This document shows positions 36,701-49,100 of a DNA stretch of 64,000 nt, one piece after another (the stretch's first letter is position 1; each line of letters begins with the position of its first letter). The DNA is taken from the NCBI RefSeq assembly GCF_023159225.1, contig NC_063161.1, forward strand, positions 120,690,958 to 120,754,957, in the 5' to 3' direction. Source of the DNA: Perognathus longimembris pacificus. Lineage: Eukaryota > Chordata > Mammalia > Rodentia > Heteromyidae. The notes beneath the pieces are model-generated. The model worked only from the letters and a program-made list of their open reading frames with translations. It was not told where the DNA came from and ran no database searches. Position numbers and translations under genes: made by a program.

Positions 36701-39700
36701 TGTCTATATTTCTGTATGTATATCTGTCTATACCTATGCTTTTATCTGTCTCATGTTATCTCCAGTTTTACTTACAATGCCCCTCTACCTTTCTTTCCCT
36801 TCATATTTGTAACTTCGTTCTCTGACAGGAAAAAACTAAACCATCAATGTTCTCAACGTATTTGATCAGACCATACATATGTCATCAATCTCCTACAACC
36901 TTTAAATCATAGTTTTACTCAGCTGCCTTTGACACTCAGGTCTTATCTCCACTGGCTTGTTGGCCTTGTTGGCCTTCCTGATGCAAAGGGGCTTGGGTTG
37001 TTTCTGTTTGGTAACTTTGAATGTTGTTAAAGTTTATTCTTAAGGCAGAATACTAGTCTTTACTATTTGATTGATTTTGGAGACATGAATTGTTTCAAGA
37101 ACTGTCTTAATTGTAGAGTCATTTCTAGTAGGAGCAGAACATCTCATTGTTCTTAAAAACAAGCTATGATATAATTATCTCTTCCCATGTTTTCTGTGGA
37201 CTTTGTCTGGAAAAATCCTACACATCCTTTCCATCTTTAAGCATTTTGTTTTGGGGTAAGATAAGATAGGGACTTCCCTGATGTTTCCAGATGAGATTAA
37301 ATTTTTTTCAGATACTTTCTTATGTGTTTTTCAGAGCACTTTACATATGTGTCATTATTGACATAATTAATATATTTATTTCAAAATTTGTCTTTCTCTG
37401 CAGGGCACTGATGGCTCATGCCTATAATCCTAAGTACTCAGCAGGCTGAGATCTGAGGATCACAGTTTAAAGCCAGCCCGGGCAGGAAAGTCTGTGAGAC
37501 TCTTATTTCCAATTAACCACCAGAAAACCAGAATTGGGCTGTGGCTCAAAGTGGTAGAGCACTAGTCTTGAGTGAAAAAGCACAGGGATAGCACCCAGGT
37601 TCAGAGTTCAAGCCCCATGACCAATACCCACCCACAGACAAAAAATAATAATAATTGTTTTTCTCATTAGATTGTAATTTCCTCAGTGAATAGGAAAAAA
37701 ACCCTATGCTATGCTAAATGCTTAGAACAGACTACCTGGCATATAGTAGTACTCAAAGACCTACATATCTGCATTGTTTGTTTGTTCTTCACTCCTGCAT
37801 CCCCTTGCATTCACTGACTTACAAGCAAAGTTGTCTGTAGCAACACTTAAGATGGCAAAACTAAAAACATATTCGTATTTTACATGTAATGTACATATAG
37901 TGGAAAATTTTGTGTGATTCTCGGTATACTAGTCAATTCTGATTCTCAGCATTTTTTTTTTTGCTCGTCCTGGGGCTTGAACTCTGAACCTGGGTACTAC
38001 GTCCCTGGGCTCCTTTGGCTCAAGGCTAGGACTCTACCACTTGAGCCATAGCCATTTCCAGCTTTTTCTGTGATTAATTGGAGATAAGAGTTGCATGGAC
38101 TTTCCTGTCTGTGCTGACTTTGAGCCACAATCCTCAGATCTTGGCCTCATGAGTAGGTAGGATGACAGGTGTGACCCACCGGTGCCCAGCTGTCAGCACT
38201 TTTAAATGTAGGAGATTTATTGCATTGCCTCATCGACATGATTTTCAACTCTATTCTCCTTTTTACAAGTTCTCCTAGTTTCTGACACTTGATTTGTATC
38301 AGATCAAGCCTGTGAGTATAGAAGCAATATTTAAAGTATATACTAAAATGCAGTCACTGGTGGAAGTTCCATTGTCTTGTCAAAGGAGTGCTTATTGCCT
38401 AAGCAATAAAGCATCTGAAAAATAGTCGTGTTTCACCTGGGGTCCCAGTGTTAAGAGGACAGATTGATGTCTTTTTTGGTTCTTGGATCCTCTGAAAGGT
38501 GCAATAGTGAATTCTGTCAGATCTGAAATAAAACTTCATGAAATTTGGAAAGTACTTCATCTAAAAATTTTTCAAAATATAAAGCTGATTGTAAATTAAT
38601 GATTTCCTATGCAGAATTACTTATATTATCTAAAAGGACACAAATGTTACATTATTTATATATTTACTATATGCTTGCTAGCTCATCAGGCCATTTATGT
38701 GAATTGTATATCAAAGGACTCTTAAAAAGGCAAATTAATTTTTGAGTTTTGTTTGTGTGTGAAATCAGAGATTCCAATCTGCAACCAACATTGTGTATTG
38801 TGTTATCAGTGTAGGGTTGTGAGTAGCCAACCAATTAACTTCCTCTTAGAATGCTAATTTTATTACATGGATCATACCTGACTTGCCCTTGTGGGTTTTT
38901 TTTTTCTTTCATTTAAATATAAGCTCCATGATGGCAGGACTTATTCTGTCATGTTCACTTCTGTCTTCATTGTTAGGAACAGTGCTCAATATCTAATAGA
39001 TACCCAATAAACACTTGAGTTAATGAACATGATTGTGAGCATATTTACTTTCTTTGTTGGAAAGTTTTTTGTAAAGCAGTGCCTAGCTCACTGATAAAAA
39101 AAATTTTGCTGATTCTCAACATTGCACCTAAAAATGACATAGAAATAAAACATCAGTTACTGCATTGTACAGCATAGAAGAGTGGTAGGTATGTCACTTA
39201 AAAAAAAACAACAAGAGTAATAGAGGTGAAATATTGTAAGCTACACTGTTAGTTTCATTAACAAAAGGAAAGATCAGAGGTAAGGAAGTAAGTGGGTGAA
39301 TCCCTAGACCAAGGGAACATTTCATTGCTGATTTTTGCGGTTTTTCTGATTGGAAATGGAAGTGTAAAATATGGGGGGAGAGAAGACCTGCATTGGAAGG
39401 ATTTATAATCATCGATATATAAGTAATATTTGCAACTGTGAGCATAGATGAGCTTAAGTAGTGAGATTCAGTAGAGAAAGAACACAGAAGCAGTTATTAC
39501 AAGTATGAAGTATGATGTAATTTGAGATGAAAACATAGGAAAGAAATACTGGGGATGAGAAATGCCCTTGAATTTGGCATTTAGATGTAAAGCCATTAGA
39601 AATCTTAGTACTGGGACTTTTGTGGCCAATGGCTATATGGCAAATGTGTTAGGATCCTTTTTGGTTGCAGAAAGCAGTGACATAATTTAATGCTCCAAAG

Positions 39701-40709
39701 GAAACATATTTGTTACTAGGATTACCAGGAATCCAAGAACAGAAGTTCTGTTCTTAGTTTTTTGGAATACTGGGATGAGAAAGATACCAAGCACCAATAT
39801 GTTGCCTGAATATTTTCATCCCCTCAAAAGGAAAGCTGGAGTCCATTAATAAGTGGTTCCCCCTTTTTCCAGCCCTTACTAACAATATTCCTGTTTCTTT
39901 CCATGGATTTGCTTTTTCACTTTAACTAGACTCATATCAGATGTTTCTTTTCCCTTAGCATAATGTTTCCAAGGTTCATCTCTTCACTCCTTCCCTTATC
40001 GCTAAATAGCAATAATCCATTGTATGCCTCTCTTTTCTATTCATCATATAATGGTCATCTGGGTTGTTTATACCTTCTGGCGATTGCAACTACTATTGTT
40101 AGGAATAGCTATAAGCCTTTTTTTTTTTAAATTTAAAATTCTTAGTTCAGTTCATTTGAGTGTGTATGTATATGTTTGTCAGATTGGGATCATGTGGAAA
40201 TTCTGTTTAACTTTTTGAAAAAAGTGCCAAACTTTCTATGAAGTGACTGTACTGTTTCACATTTACATTACCAATATGCAAGGATTCTGATTTTCACATA
40301 TCCTTGCCAAGTATTTTCCATTGTATTGTTATAGTATTGCCATGTGAAATAGAGTCTGATATGGTTTTGTTTTTTTCTTATAGGTAATGTTGTTGAGCAT
40401 CTTCTCATATCCTTGTTGGTCGTTCATTTGTTAGTTGGAAGTTGGAAGAGAGACATGTTCTCATTCTGTAGCCTAGGCTGGCTTTGAAATTGACATGCAG
40501 CTTAGGCTAGCCTCAGAGTTTGAATCCTCTTACTCTAGCCTTCTTTTTGAGTGCTGGGAATGTGCATCACCATACCCTGCTTCTTGAAAGCCAATACCAT
40601 CACTATTATTATATTTTCTTTGGAGAATTTCCAAATCACTTGTCCATGTGAAAGCCACTAGGTTATCTCTAATGAGTAAGTTTTTTGTGCACTCTGGATA
40701 CTAGATTCA

Positions 40710-40768
<59 letters not shown>

Positions 40769-43145
40769 GATACTGGGGCTGCAGGCCTCACAGCTGACTT
40801 TTTATTTAAAGTTGATGCTCTACCACTTGAGCCACCCCTTCACCTCTGGCATATTGCTGGTTAATTGGAGATGAGAATCTTTTCTGTCCCCACTGGCTTT
40901 GAACTGTGATCTTCAGATGTCACTCTCCCTGAATAGCTAGTATTATAGGCATAAATCTTCAGCACCTGGCTAGATTCAGCTCTTTGACTTGCAAAATTCC
41001 TGCTTTTTAGGTTGTCTTTTTACTTTCTTGACAATATTCTTAGGTATATAAAGGTTTTTGCACCTTAATGGAGTATAGTTTAAATGTTTCTCTTTTGTCA
41101 ATCATGTTTTAGTGTCATATCTAAGAATACATTGCCAGATCCGAAGTTCAAGGTGCTCTTCTATGGTTCCTGTAAGAACTTTATTGTTTATTTAGGTTTC
41201 TAACTATTCAGAGTTAATCCATGTATAGGTGCCAAAGTCATTCTTTTGAATATGAATGTAATTTCATAAGTATTTGCTGAAGAAACAATTCCTCCCCTCA
41301 TTGAGTGGTATTGACACCACTTCAAAATTAATTAACTTTAAACATACAACTTTATTTCTAGACTCTCAATTCAGTTCTGTTGCTGTATGTCTATCCTTAT
41401 ATGTGCCAATTCCACATTGTTTAGATTACTATACTTCTGTAGTAACTTTTGAAATTGGTACATATAAATCCTTCAACTCTTTCATTATCAAGTTTGTATT
41501 GGGCTGGGGATATGGCCTAGTGGCAAGAGAGCTTGCCTCGTATACATGAGGCCCTGGGTTCGATTCCCCAGCACCACATATACAGAAAACGGCCAGAAGT
41601 GGCGCTGTGGCTCAAGTGGCAAAGTGCTAGCCTTGAGCAAAAGAAAGCCAGGGACAGTGTTCAGGCCCTGAGTCCAAGGCCCAGGACTGGCCAAAAAAAA
41701 AGTTTGTATTAGCAATTTGAGGGCCCTGTGATTCCATACTAATTAAAATATTATTTTTCTATTCCTGACAAAAATGATCTTGGGAATGTGATAGCAATCT
41801 ATAGGTACTTTCATTATTGTTGTCACCTTAATAAGTATTTCAATCTGTGACCATGAGATGGCTTTCTATTTCATCCAGTTCTTTAATTTCTCCCAACTGT
41901 ATTTTATGCTCTTCAATATAAGACTCTTTCATTTTGCCTTAACTTATTCTCTGGTATTTAAATTTTTTAGTGCTATTACTTATAATTTCTTTTCTTAATT
42001 TGCACTTTGGATTACTTATTGATGGGATGTAGAAATAAGCAGTTTTTCCATTTTGATCTTATTCTCTGAAATTTTCTTTTTTTATATATATTAGTGGATT
42101 TCTTTTTAAAAAATTCTCTTCATTTTTCAGTGTATGGAATCATGTAATCTGTTAACATAGTGTACTTCTACCTTTTCAGTCTTTTCAGTGCCTTCTTTTT
42201 CTTTTTATTTTCTGATGATTATGGCTAGAACATTCTATACAAAGTGCTGAGAGTGAACATTCTGTTTTATTTCTTTTTTTTTTCTTTCTATATATGTGGT
42301 GCTGAGGAATTGAACCCAGGGCTTCATGTATACGAGGCGAGCACTTTACCACTAGGCCATATTCCCAGCCCTCTGTTTTATTTCTGATGCATTTTCTTAT
42401 CTTTAGGACTGTTCGTATTTTCTATTCCTGGTTCAATTTTGGTAGATTATGTGGGAATTTTCTACTTAATCTAAATTATCTAATTACTGTATAATTATTA
42501 ACAATCTATGTTTTTCATAGTGCACTCTTATAGCAATTTTCATTACTGTAAGGTCAGTGAAAATATCACCACTTTAACTTCTAATTTCACCTACATCTTC
42601 TCTCTTTCTTCTCTCTTTTTAAAGATACAAATGTGACAATTTTTAGTCTTTCTGTCATCCAAAGTTTGGTTTTGTTCTATTATTTTTCAGTTCCCTTTTG
42701 ATTTACCTCAACTAAATTTTTTTTTTTTTTTTGGCCAGTCCTGGGGCTTGGACTCAGGGCCTGAGCACTGTCCCTGGCTTCCTTTTGCTCAAGGCTAGCA
42801 CTCTGCCACTTGAGCCACAGCGCCACTTCTGGCCATTTTCTGTATATGTGGTGCTGGGGAATCAAACCCAGGGCCTCATGTATATGAGGCAAGCTCTCTT
42901 GCCACTAGGCCATATCCCCAGCCCCTCAACTAAATTTTTTATCTCTTTTCATCTGCTAATCCTAGGTGCATTTGCTCTTTGCTTAAATTCTTTAGGTATA
43001 ATTAATCTTCTGGTTTCAGTTTTCATACTTTTTTTTTTTTTTTTTGCCAGTCCTGGGTGCTTGGACTCAGGGCCTGAGCACTGTCCCTGGCTTCTTTTTG
43101 CTCAAGGCTAGCACTCTGCCACTTGAGCTACAGTGCCACTTCTGA

Positions 43146-43197
<52 letters not shown>

Positions 43198-46100
43198 AGG
43201 GTAATCTATTTTTTGTTTAATTTTTTAATATATTTTTATTATCAAACTGAATTACAGAGAGGTTACAGTTTCATACATTAGGCATTGGATATATTTCTTG
43301 TACTATTACCTCGTTCCTCATTCCCCTCTCCCCCTCCTTCTTTCCCTTCCCCCTCCCCCCCACGAGTTGTTCAGTTGTTCAGTTCATTTTCATCAAACAG
43401 TTTGTAAGTATTGCTTTTGTAGTTGTTTGTCTTTTTTTACCCTGTGTCTCTCGATTGTAATCTATTTTTATCAGTGTTTGCTTCATGTATTTTGGGGCTA
43501 TGTAGTTTTACTCATGTATGTTGTAATTGCTAATCTTCTTGGTGAAACAGTTGTAAATGAGGCCAATTAACATAGTTTTATAATTATTGCTTCTTAATAT
43601 TTGCTTTTTAAATCTTGTAGGAAATGAAAAGGCAGTCACAAAACAAGGACTTTTATTTTTGCAACTTACCAGAGGTATTCTTTTTATGCCATCAAGTTAC
43701 TGTCTATATGTTGTGCAGAGTTCCTTTATTTTGAACCTGAAGATATCATTTGTTGTAGAACATGTGTCTACAAGTGACAAATTCTCCCACTTTGTTTTTC
43801 TGGGAATCTTAATTTCTCCCTGATTTTGAAAGATTGTTTCTCTGGTTTTAGCATTTGGAGTGCCATTTTTTTTCTTTAGTACTTTAATGTTCTCCCAGTT
43901 CTTATTGAGCTCCATGATTTCTCATGAGAAATAATACTGGGTTTTTTTGTTGTTGTTGTAGGTCTTTCATATATGACAGATCACTTCTCTTTGTCACTTT
44001 TAATATCCTTTGAAAACTTAATCACAATATGTATTAGTGTGGACTTCTGTATATCTATCTTTCTTGGGTTTGTTGGGCATCTTGAATGTATAGATTTGCG
44101 CCTTTTTATAAAGTCAAATTTAGGGTGTTTTTGCTTTTATCCAGATATTTCTTTGCCTTTCATCTTTCCTATCCTTCTGGATTTTCCATTTTGCCTAAAT
44201 TAGTATGCTTAATGGTACCCCTTAGTTCTGTCCATTTGCACCTCTTGGATTTTTTCTTTCTGATCCTTTGACTGAATACCTTCAATTGACCTGTCTTTAT
44301 ATAATGATAATTTTCTTCTTAAGTTTTCTACAAAAACCCTCTAATGTCTTGTTTATTCAATTTTTTCTTTGTCATCCCCACCCCCTCCAAGAATATAAAA
44401 TTAAAGTAATGGTACTATGTTGTACAGACATAGAGAAAAGGACAAGGGGAACAGGAAACTGGCTCTTGCAAATGCAGTTCAGACCATATATTTAGAGGGC
44501 TGAACACAATTAAATATGTGATATCAAATACTTTGAAAGGACAAGGAAAAAGTTGGCATTTTTTACTTTCATGCTAATATAAAGGTATTTTCTTATTGTT
44601 TTTTCCTTCCTATTACAGGTCCTGAGGCTGTGCCTCCTTCTCTTCTCAAAGTAGTGATGAAACCCATAGCAACTGTTGGAGAAAACTACCAGTTTCCTCC
44701 TGCAAATTGGGCTGCACTTCTCTCTCCACTTATGAGGCTAAACTTTGGTAAATATTAAGTGATTTTAAGTCTTTATACTTTGCTTTTAGGATTTAATCTG
44801 AATAGAAAAACAGATTCTGTTTCATAATTGGTAATGACTTATAGGCCTAATCACCACACATCCACTGACTCAAAATACCTAATTTATTACCATACAGTTC
44901 TGAAGTCCAAAAGTCCCACATGACTCTAACCAAAGATCAAGGTAGTGGAAGAGCTGAAATTCTTTCTACAGTCTCTGGAAGAGATACCATTTCTCTCTTC
45001 CAACATCTTTGAAATGTGACTGACTCCCTTTCTCCATCTTCAAAGTAAGCAATGAAAGGCCCAGGCTTTGACACGTAAATCCCTGTTTCAGAACTTCTGT
45101 GGCCATTTGGCCCACTTAGGTAACTCACAGTAATCTACAAAACTCAAAGTCCTTGACCTTAATCCCTGCTGCAAACTTCTTTTGCCATGTGATGTACTAT
45201 ATTCAGAGGACCCAGGGATTGGGATGTGGATATGACTGAGGACCATTCTTCTTCCTACCAGAGACTGTGATGAGAGACATAGACTGCACATCTCTACACT
45301 TCTGTTTTATCCACAGCAACCTCTGTTAGTCAGAGTGTAACTACCCCACACAGATATAATCTCATATGCTTGACTCCTGTTTCAAGGAGGAACAGAGAGA
45401 AGGGGGAAGAGAAAATAAGAACACTTAAAGTAGAATCATAAGATTGTGTCCTTAGACTTAAAGTTTTGTACATTCTTAGCTGTATCTGTCAACTATTTTT
45501 CATTTTGGAAACCATGACTTACTTCCATGGGAAAACTTAAGGAAATTTGGTGACCAAGATCACTCCAGGCATGGACAAGAATGTTACCTGATCATGGACT
45601 AGAATTTCAAGTAACTCTTATCTTTATAAGTTAATTTATTTCAGACATTTTATGATAGTGATGAAAGATGATTAATAACTTGAAAAGTTAAGTTTGAATA
45701 TGAGCTAGACTTAAGATTTTTTAAGTCTGCCCTCTGTTATTCATAAGTTCTCTCTTTTTCTTTGTATCCCTGTACTTCCTCTCTCTCTCCCTTCCTCCCT
45801 CCTTTTCTCCTTCTATTTTTACTTCTTGTTTCTCCATACCCATACCCTCAACACCCTCTGTCTTAATTAAGCTCAGCCTTATTCAAGAAAACCAAGGTCT
45901 GTGAAAAGCATCAAAATATAAATAATATGGCCTAAGAAACTTATTTTTTAGATCCTAAAATAAAAGAGCTCTGAAAATGTAAAAAGACAATATTGTATCT
46001 GTAGATTTGTCATGCTGATTTATCACATACTACATAACCTGCTTAGATATAACATAGGAAATGACTTGCATACAGTAATTTATATGTGGCTTTAGAGATA

Positions 46101-49100
46101 ATTAAAGGTTATTTTGGTTATATACAACTTTTTGGTAAAATGTTTTTATTTGAACGTAATACTGTATAAGATACCATGTCACCATTTTGGACTTCCAGAG
46201 ATTTCATTTGAAAAATATGCTCTTATGTCCTTCTTGCCTTTGTATGCTGAACTGAAAATAGCTGTGTTTGAGTTAAAATCCTTTGGGAGGAGAGAGAGAG
46301 AAGGTCTGATTGGGAAAATAAGCCCCCCAATGGGACTCCAACTACTGTAAAGACCAAACCAGTAAATTAGATGGCTATTCCTATAATCCATTCCAGATTC
46401 ATATAGATGTGTCTTAGTGATGAACATGAGGTAGACAAGAGGGGAAAAACAGGACTAAGACTATCAGCTAGAATTTTCTCAATGTTGAATAGTATTTGAG
46501 TGTTTGGATTGCTTCAGAGAGTATAAGAAAAATAGCTAATTCAAGGTCCTTGCCAGTTCCAAGACTTGGGACAGTAATACCAATGAATATAGACTTTGCT
46601 CCATCACTCACAGGACTTCTGAAATCCTTTTTTTCACCTGAAATACATTTTGAGTTACTAATGGTCTAATGTAGGTCACAAAAATTGCCCAGACAAATGC
46701 TTTGCTTTGGACTTTAAAGTCTTAAAATGAACCAGACAAGCAACTTCATTACAGAAATTTCTTTCCTTTTTTCTCTTTCAGGAGAAGAGATACAGAAACT
46801 GTGCCTTGAAATTATGGTGACTCAAGCACAATCATCACAGAATGCAGCTGCTCTGCTGGGCCTGTGGCTGATACCACCACTTATCCACAGTCTGAGTGTA
46901 TGTAGTAATTAAGATTGTTGAGCAGCAAGAGGACAAAGCTATTTGGGGAGAGATTAATATCCATTTTGATGTGTGTTCTCCAAATCAAGAGTAGGCAAAT
47001 GGACATTTACAGAAATTAAGAGTAGCTGGGCAGCAGATTGGAAAATGATATGATTTAGAACCCCTCCATTGCTGTTACTAATCATGCTTCAACTACCATT
47101 TATTAAAAGAAGGGTAACTGATGATGAGAGATACTAAAGTTCCTTTCTCAAGATTATATAATTAGAAATTTGTGGAGTTACTTAAACCTAGGTTTGTTTG
47201 ATGATATGGTATACATTTGATGATATGGTAGACATTTCTTTGGGTATTAAAAGAAAAGCAAGTCCTCATGCACTAGACTCATCCATATGTTATATCCACG
47301 CCCCCTCCCCTCTTCCCAAAGGAAACAATAATTAAGCTGAACTTGAAGGCTTGAGAGGGTTTGGATAGGCATCAATTCAGAACTATCAGGAAAAGTAGGT
47401 AGGAGAGCATAGATGGAGGAACTAGAACATCTTCCATAAATATTCATCTTGTAACGAGGAGGAAGTGATTCAGCCTAGTATTTGTGGTAAGAGTATAGGA
47501 TTAGCTCCTTCCAGGCATTCAAAGGTCGATAGGAAGATATATCTCTTTAAAGTTGTGATATTAACACAATACATACTTTTGACATTTCAAGCTAAGATAG
47601 AAAAACGAATCCATTCTGTGATTCTGTAGAGGTTAATCTGTTCATTATAAGTAAATTTTCTTCATCATTGGGTCCCCCTGTAATCTTGCTTTACATTTTG
47701 AAATTAATGCAAACTTTTGCCTTTAGTTCCTATTCTATTCAGTCTTTCCTACTTTCCTAAAGCTCTCTAAATGAAAATGCATGCTACCGATGTCTGTGCC
47801 CTCTCTGTGCATTTTTTTTTATTACCCTACCTGTCTGCTCCAAATGACTTCTTTAGGATGCCACTTATTCTGCATTTACTCTATACCTGATACTTGTTGG
47901 CACTTGTTGGATACTTTAATCTCTACAACCTTGCCAGGTCTTGTTTTAAAATACTTTGAGTTATAACTTATATAACTAAAAATGGCCATTTTAAGTGTAA
48001 ACTTCTGTGATCTTAACTACCTTAGAAAGTTTCTAGTTGTCTTCAAGAATATTTCTATCACTTAACCCAAGGTCAAATGGGCCTTTTCTTTTTTTAACAG
48101 TTCTGGGGCTTGAACTCAGGGCCTGAGCATTATCCCTGGCTTCTTTGTGCTCAAGGCTAGCACTCTACCCCTTGAGTCACTTCTGGCTTCTTCTATATAT
48201 ATGTGGTGCTGAGGAATCGAACCCAGGGCTTCCTGTATAGGAGACAAGCACTCTACCAGTAGGCCATATTCCCAGCCCCAAATGGGCCTATTTTTAATCA
48301 GTCTCTCTGCTCACAAGTTTAGATCTAGACTACCACTTATCTCCTGTCTTTTTTGTTTGTTTGTTTTGTTTTGTTTTTTGCTTTTCTTTCTTTTTTCTCC
48401 CCCAATCTTGGGGCTTGAACTCAGGGCATGGTCACTTTCCCTGAGCTTCTTTTGCTTGAACCACTGTACTGCTTCTGGCTTTTTCTGAGAAGTTTACTGG
48501 AGACAGTTGTCTCATGGATTTGTCTGTCCAGGATGGCTTTGAAGCATTATCCTCAGATCCTCAGAAGCTAGGATTACAGGTACGATCCATCAGTGCCCAG
48601 CCAATTATTTTAAAAGAACTTTTATATAAATGTAAACTTCACATAAATGTTACTAATTCTTTAGAATAGAATCATAATATGAGCTTTTTTTGTATTTATG
48701 CCTTATTTTACTTCTGGGAAATATATTTTATTTTACTTCATACAGTGATAAACGGGCAATTAGAAGTCAAACAAATTTGCATAGCTAATTAAACAGAAGG
48801 ACACAATCTGACACTAAAGCTCTTTTTGAGTCAGGTATATTTAACAACCTGTTTAGTTGCCCTCAGAAACTTTATTGCATTTTAGAAACCCATTTCATTG
48901 TTAGAGCTCAGTAGCTTTTTTCCTTTGAAGTTGCATTGGATCATTCTTTGTATCTTTTTTAATTTATAAATTGCTTTTTAATTTATATTTTTATTAGTTT
49001 ATATGTAAGCTGTATAAGGAAGGGGATTCATTTCAACATTTCTATACATACATGCAGTATATTCCATTCAATCTCATTCACTATTTTCTTCCCCTTTACT

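Larger units (their letters stand above)
35222..36900 (-). repeat. Ancient L1M 3' UTR
   Basis: Antisense L1M 3' UTR followed over about 1.4 kb. Landmarks: ctcatcacccagaggattct, gtagcacatgatgtctatct, ccaagatctgagttcaaag, gtggacacagccaggaaata. Interrupted by the SINE pair at 35829-36120. Confidence 0.75.
39850..44390 (-). repeat. Ancient L1, antisense, ORF2 to ORF1 region
   Basis: T-rich DNA that follows an old mammalian L1 read backwards. Landmarks: aatgttgttgagcatcttct, aggttgtctttttactttct, tagtgtcatatctaagaata, gactctcaattcagttctgt, and near the far end a decayed ORF1 coiled-coil word (ttcaattgacctgtcttta). Broken by a B1 (40447-40583), SINEs and an L1 tail. No intact ORF. Confidence 0.65.
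29844..44618 (+). other. FOCAD intron 12: GC-AG, 14.8 kb
   Basis: The largest intron. It starts gcaagt and ends ttccttcctattacag. 29850-34160 is mostly single-copy and includes a candidate conserved block (31370-31800). From 34171 it is dense in repeats: MIR, L1 3' end, L1M 3' UTR, nested SINEs, an inverted SINE pair, L2 ends, then an antisense ancient L1 from about 39850 to 44390 interrupted by SINEs and a young L1 tail. Confidence 0.92.
44748..46781 (+). other. FOCAD intron 13 (phase 1, 2.0 kb)
   Basis: The first third is an old interspersed repeat of unresolved family (44830-45290). A C/T-rich tract lies at 45770-45820. The remainder is single-copy with no gene seen. Confidence 0.88.

Noticed and set aside
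40447..40583. Possible exon on either strand in intron 12
   Set aside because: The sequence is an antisense B1 SINE.
41501..41580. tRNA-like sequence with A and B boxes
   Set aside because: It is the left unit of an IDL SINE with an A-tail and target duplication, not a functional tRNA gene.
42680..43111. Recurrent ORFs on both strands with shared words such as PGPWTQGL or [13 protein letters not shown]
   Set aside because: They are conceptual translations of IDL SINE copies and recur at 7545, 12820, 15574, 41488, 42731, 53510 and 63474. Not genes.
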